A DNA stretch of 64,000 bases, taken from NCBI GenBank assembly GCA_029204225.1, contig CM055111.1, forward strand, positions 45,207,255-45,271,254, written 5' to 3'. Positions 60,081 through 64,000 of the stretch are shown one piece after another. This stretch comes from Diphasiastrum complanatum (taxonomy: Eukaryota > Streptophyta > Lycopodiopsida > Lycopodiales > Lycopodiaceae). Under the pieces are notes generated by a model. It was not told the DNA's origin. It did not search any database and saw nothing but the letters and a program-made list of their open reading frames with translations. The first letter of the stretch is position 1, and each line of letters starts with the position of its first letter. The position numbers and the translations under genes were made by a program.

Positions 60081-61094
60081 TTGACTATTGTTCCTATTTG
60101 GACAGTAGAGGCATTGGAAGCCTTTGAAAAATTAAAAAAAGCATTAACTTCAGCACCGATACTGCATTGTCCAGATTGGACGATTGAATTTAATGTTCAC
60201 ACGGATGCCTCAAAATATGCCATTGGATCAGTTTTGACGCAGCCAGGTGATTATAAGAAGGACTATTCTATACGATTCGCAAGCAGACAGCTTACAGATC
60301 CGGAGAAGAATTATTCAACAACAGAACATGAAGCGTTAGCCATGATTTTTTCTGTTCGGAAATTTCATCACTACCTCATGGAAATGCACTTTGCATTTTA
60401 TACGGATCACCAGCCGTTACTTTACTTGGTAAACAAGACATGCAATACTGGACGTATTGCAAGATGGTTATTATTATTGACTGAATTCGACTTTCAAATT
60501 GTGGTTCAAAAGGGGAAGCAACATCATCTAGCTGATCACGTTTTGCAAATTGAATCCACACCAGTTAATACTGAAGTGGATGATGAATTACCAGATGCTG
60601 CATTGTTCTATGTAGAAGCAGTACCTGAGTGGACAACGTATATTGTTGAGTACCTGATGCTAGGACAACCGAATGACTCTTTGACAAAAGTACAGAAGAG
60701 ACAATCAATTCACAAGGTTCAACCTTATCAATTGACTGCAGGACAATTGTATCATCATGGATCAGACAATATTCTACGAAGATGTGTTTTACCGCATGAA
60801 ATCCTAGATTTAATCATGTTTTCACATGGTGGCATGGGCGGAGGACACTTCTCTACAGATATTACTATTCACAAACTTTTGCAATCAGGTTGTTGGTGGC
60901 CTACGCTTCATAAGGACATAGAAACTTATATTCAGACATGTGATGTTTGCCAGCGAGCACGACGACCTACTAGACAGAACTATGAATCCTTGCATCCGGT
61001 TTTATCACAAGCAAAAATGGGAACTGGATTATGTTGGTCCTATTCATCCTGCCACGCAAGGATCTCAGGCCAGATACATTATCGTAGCAACTGA
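60081..61094 (+). pseudogene. Gypsy-4 RNase H and integrase N-terminus
   Basis: An open frame of 337 codons: EALEAFEKLKKALTSAPILH (RT end), VHTDASKYAIGSVLTQPGDY, EHEALAMIFSVRKFHHYLME, TDHQPLLYLVNK (RNase H), then the zinc-binding integrase part with HGGMGGGHFSTDITIHKLLQ and CDVCQRARRPTR. It ends in a frameshift near 61010. Confidence 0.88.
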
Positions 61095-61480
61095 TTATAT
61101 GACCAAGTGCGTTGAAGCCAAAGCTGTCAAAGTTGCTAATGCAAAATCTATGACAAAATTTCTCTATAATCAGATTTGGATGTCCGATCGAGATTGCCAG
61201 TGACCGGGGTACACACTTTGTTAATCAAACAATAAACTGTTTACTGGAAGATGTTTTTGTTATACACAGATTTAGTACTCCATACTATCCCAAAGGGAAT
61301 GGCCAAGCTGAATCTTCCAATAAAATTCTCTGCACTATTATGACAAAGACAGTTGAAGCGAGTCGGTCTAATTGGAAACATAAACTATATGTAGTGTTAT
61401 GGGCATTCAGAACCGCTTACAAAAATAGTACAAATCAAACACCCTTTCGACTGGTTTATGGTCAAGATGTTGTCATGCCG
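60940..61480 (+). pseudogene. Gypsy-4 integrase core
   Basis: WELDYVGPIHPATQGSQARY and IIVATDYMTKCVEAKAVKVA hold the first catalytic Asp region; a frameshift near 61195 precedes the SDRGTHFVNQ-like second Asp segment, and a YYPKGNGQAESSNK segment holds the catalytic Glu. Confidence 0.85.
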
Positions 61481-61499
61481 ATTGAATTTTAATCCCATC

Positions 61500-61878
61500 T
61501 TTATGCATAGCAGCAACAGAACGACTAGATGATGATAAGTCTTTACAACTACGTCATGAAGCGTTGTACAAATTATGTGAAACCCGACTGATGGCAGTTC
61601 ACGCGTTAGCAACAAAGAAAGCCCGCCGCAAGGCATGGCACGATCATCGATTACACAAAAAAGATCTGAAAGTAGGAGATCTTGCACTTATGTACAAAAC
61701 TAAGCTGATCAAGGAAAAATTGAAGTTTACCAGTGAAGGCCCGTATAAAGTGAAGGAAATCTTGAACTATGGCGCAGTAATTCTTGAGCACTTGGACGGA
61801 ATACGTTTTGATATTCCAGTAAATGACAACCGATTACGCAAGTTTTGGTTTTCAGCTCCGCCAGTTCAGCACTCCTGA
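61500..61878 (+). pseudogene. Gypsy-4 integrase C-terminal domain
   Basis: ARRKAWHDHRLHKKDLKVGD, LALMYKTKLIKEKLKF and GPYKVKEILNYGAVILEHLD form the GPY/F-type module. It ends at TGA 61876-61878. No chromodomain follows. Confidence 0.85.
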
Positions 61879-61931
61879 TCTCAATGATATTTAATTTTTT
61901 TTTTTTTTAGCTTTTTGTTTTCAATATTTAA

Positions 61932-62156
61932 TTGTTCAGTTTTAATTTTGAAAGAGACAGTAAAAAAAAAAAAAAAAAGACTGATGAGCAAAAGTCAGAA
62001 AAGTCATTAGCATGGAAACAAAGGAAATCCCCTAGAAGAAGATTCGAACAAATCCATGATACTACTGTTGATGTTGAAGAGTCATGCCAACAACTTCAAG
62101 CTGAAGACAGCCCAGCCACACTTCGGGTCGACCAAGCTGTGAAATCACCAAAGTAG
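61932..62156 (+). other. Short open frame between integrase and the extra ORF
   Basis: After a Lys-coding poly-A stretch the frame reads basic then acidic residues (SPRRRFEQIHDTTVDVEESC) and stops 12 bp before the extra ORF start. It may be an upstream part of the same gene. Confidence 0.35.
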
Positions 62157-62168
62157 TTCAACGCCACC

Positions 62169-63098
62169 ATGTCTGAGGGCTTTGAAGAGGAAGATGTTTT
62201 TGAAGAAGAAGAAGTACCGGCAACTATTTCACGCCAACCAACGACAGTCCCATCAGCTCCTAATGTTGCTGCCATCTCCACGACAATAGATTCTGGTGAT
62301 GTTCTCGGTTTGGTCTCAAGCCTTGCGCAAGTGATCCAGTCTATGCTGGATAAGAAAAAAAAAATGGAGCAGAGAATTTCAGACATGGGATCCGAAAATA
62401 CTCTTATTAGCCAGAAGACTGTTCAGCTGGACAAAGAATTGAAGATTGCCAAGCAGCACGAAGAAAAATCTGAAACTGAAAAGAAGATGGCACAACAACA
62501 TGCTGATCGCCTCGAAAGATACGTCAGCTCCCTACAGAATGCCCTGACAACCGCACAAGATTAGGTGGACAAGGTCGTGCAGGATGCAAAGCAACAAGTG
62601 TAGTTGCTACAAGGTCAACTGCAGATGGCAGAGCAGGATCGCACACGTCTCCAAGGTGAATTGGATGCGACCACCCTTGAGCGTGATGCGTATCTTCAGA
62701 CACAAATTCCAGAGCATTCGATAACTCCGACGAAGATCGCGTATTTGTTCAAGAAAGTGGAAACTTACAAAGTGGCCCTTCAGGAAGGCCGCTTTGACAG
62801 GGTCAAAGGAGCAATTTTAACTGAGTTGGAAAAGGCTAAAGAAACCATCAGCGCCTATGAAAAAGCAGCCGCTCAGGTGTTGGAAGCCGGACCACAAATC
62901 CCAGTATCGGTCATGTCGCAATTCTCCCCTCCGCACCAAACTACAATTCCAATGGATACAGGGCTGGCATGGACCAGGGGGGGAGCTCCAGAAATTGAAG
63001 AACAACCGCCAGTTTCACAGGCTGTGTCAGTGGGTCCATCCTCATCAAGGACCACACTGTTATTCAGAAGGCCCATCAGCGTCGAGGACCAGATCTAG
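62169..63098 (+). pseudogene. Extra coiled-coil ORF downstream of Gypsy-4 integrase
   Basis: One frame runs for about 310 codons from an ATG in an ideal context (GCCACCATGT) and is broken only by TAG stops at 62562 and 62601. It starts with an acidic stretch (MSEGFEEEDVFEEEEVPA), has long heptad-rich coiled coils (about 62340-62560 and 62580-62860; KELKIAKQHEEKSETEKKMA) and ends Pro/Ser-rich. No membrane segment or signal peptide is seen, so it does not look like an envelope protein. I do not recognise the family. Confidence 0.75.
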
Positions 63099-63291
63099 AG
63101 TTTCTTATCGCAACATCCTCATGAGTCCTCACGTTTTGGATGGGTCCTTAAGTTCAAGACCTCGGAAATAGAGGCCTAATCACTTACAAGAACTCGCTGG
63201 ACCTCAGAACATTGCCTTGAAATTCGTGAACCTCACTAGGAAATCGCAGACACTGAGGATGATTTCTAGAAGAAGTTACAATTTCATGTCA

Positions 63292-63310
63292 AAAAAGTCT
63301 ATATATAGGC
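63292..63310 (+). promoter_or_regulatory. TATA box downstream of the extra ORF
   Basis: GTCTATATATAGGCCTCC is a strong TATA box, followed about 70 bp later by an ATG (63368). It could be an LTR promoter or the promoter of the following ORF. Confidence 0.55.
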
Positions 63311-63367
63311 CTCCACCCATTCTCTCCACAAGTTCATTCTAGATTTTTACAAGAGACTACTGTCATC

Positions 63368-64000
63368 ATGACTTCCAAAGACTCATTGCTCTCACTGCAT
63401 CGCCGTAAGGTCCCCAAACCCTTTTCGGGCGATTTATCTTTGATATATATCAAGAACTATCCTACAATGTTGATATTGGCCAAAGATAACTTAACAAACA
63501 TTGGCTTTGATCTCAACCCATTTCACTGATCAACAGAGTGAGAGTCTGGTCCAAGCGGCCTATTCAACATATTCAGATGAGTTCCATTCTTTCAAGCTCA
63601 CCTCCAAGGATGGCAGTTACAACATAATCGACATCTCCTCATAATGCTAACAACGCATAGGATTCCCAAATCTGGGTGAGACGATTCACGGCAAAGGAAC
63701 CAGTTATGATTCTCAATATTTCACGAAGTTCCTGCAAGAAGATGGTAGAACCATTGCGCAGACCACTGACGACATATCCATCAAGCTAATCAGGGATTCT
63801 AAGCTCCGGGAAGCCGCAAAAATTCACGTACACATGGTGGAGGTACACATCGCCAAGATGGATCGCATCCCACCAAGCGATATATTACATTAACTCTGAC
63901 CATGGATGATCCAACCAAGAACTACAAGTGGGCAGAGAAAGTCGTCGACAAATTATGTGTGGCCCTGAAGACCAGTAAATCCCCTACCAAGTGTGGCTAT
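63368..64000 (+). pseudogene. Decayed ORF of unknown product, runs off the window
   Basis: The ATG at 63368 opens MTSKDSLLSLHRRKVPKPFS; a frameshift near 63520 shifts to FTDQQSESLVQAAYSTYSDE and later GETIHGKGTSYDSQYFTKFL and DDISIKLIRDSKLREAAKIH, with stops at 63642 and 63648. A third frame is open at the window end (MDDPTKNYKWAEKVVDKLCV). The product is not recognised; position suggests it belongs to Gypsy-4 or the next element. Confidence 0.5.

Larger units (their letters stand above)
59541..63110 (+). mobile_element. Gypsy-4, Ty3/gypsy element with an extra 3' ORF
   Basis: Plus strand: RT palm (about 59590-59880; TYAYKVMSFGLCNAPSSFQ), RNase H (about 60160-60540), integrase (60800-61480), the integrase tail (61564-61878) and then an extra coiled-coil ORF (62169-63098). 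No chromodomain is seen, and the RT differs clearly from Gypsy-1/-3. gag, protease and the 5' LTR are not found upstream. The 3' end is not defined in the window. Confidence 0.82.

Overview
This is nuclear DNA from a land plant. It holds a many-exon plant STE20/SPS1-type protein kinase gene, an intronless calmodulin-like gene, Ty1/copia and Ty3/gypsy elements with initiator-Met primer sites, a hAT transposon and a LINE. Introns of 7.7, 10.5 and about 20 kb packed with retroelements point to a large genome such as a gymnosperm or fern. That placement is inference; the window itself does not settle the taxon.

Layout. A single kinase gene lies on the minus strand from its start codon at 46262 to its stop at 1398. 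Twenty exons (plus one candidate micro-exon) encode about 690 residues: an N-terminal GCK/SPAK-OSR1-like kinase domain and a serine-rich, coiled-coil tail. A TATA box at 47517-47523 and a GA-rich leader are its likely promoter. Intron 11 (about 4.5-24.7 kb) is a pile of elements: an old copia (Copia-1) split by a younger complete-ended copia (Copia-2, TSD AAGCC), then Copia-3, a chromodomain gypsy (Gypsy-1), a copia fragment, an inverted Copia-1 relative and a gypsy gag scrap. Intron 6 holds a 6.8-kb hAT transposon with perfect 8-bp target duplications, itself carrying an ORF1-only LINE and an LTR scrap. Intron 5 keeps a decayed tandem copy of exon 5. Intron 1 holds Gypsy-3 (same family as Gypsy-1, opposite strand), Copia-5, a 667-bp MITE whose ends match the hAT element, and a LINE tail carrying a dense TTCGAA-repeat insert.

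From 46 to 56 kb come two degenerate minisatellites, one upstream of each gene's start, a copia fragment, microsatellites and a cluster of ACGT-core (G-box/ABRE-like) motifs. The calmodulin-like gene with four EF-hands is at 56312-56830 on the plus strand. From 59.5 kb to the window end lies a decayed gypsy element with an additional coiled-coil ORF downstream of integrase, then a TATA box and a decayed ORF of unknown product.

The two host genes are both of signalling type (a kinase and a Ca2+ sensor), but nothing in the sequence shows that they work together. All mobile elements seen carry stops, frameshifts or deletions. The most notable structure is the hAT family: a large copy and a MITE sharing its ends, both inside introns of the same kinase gene.
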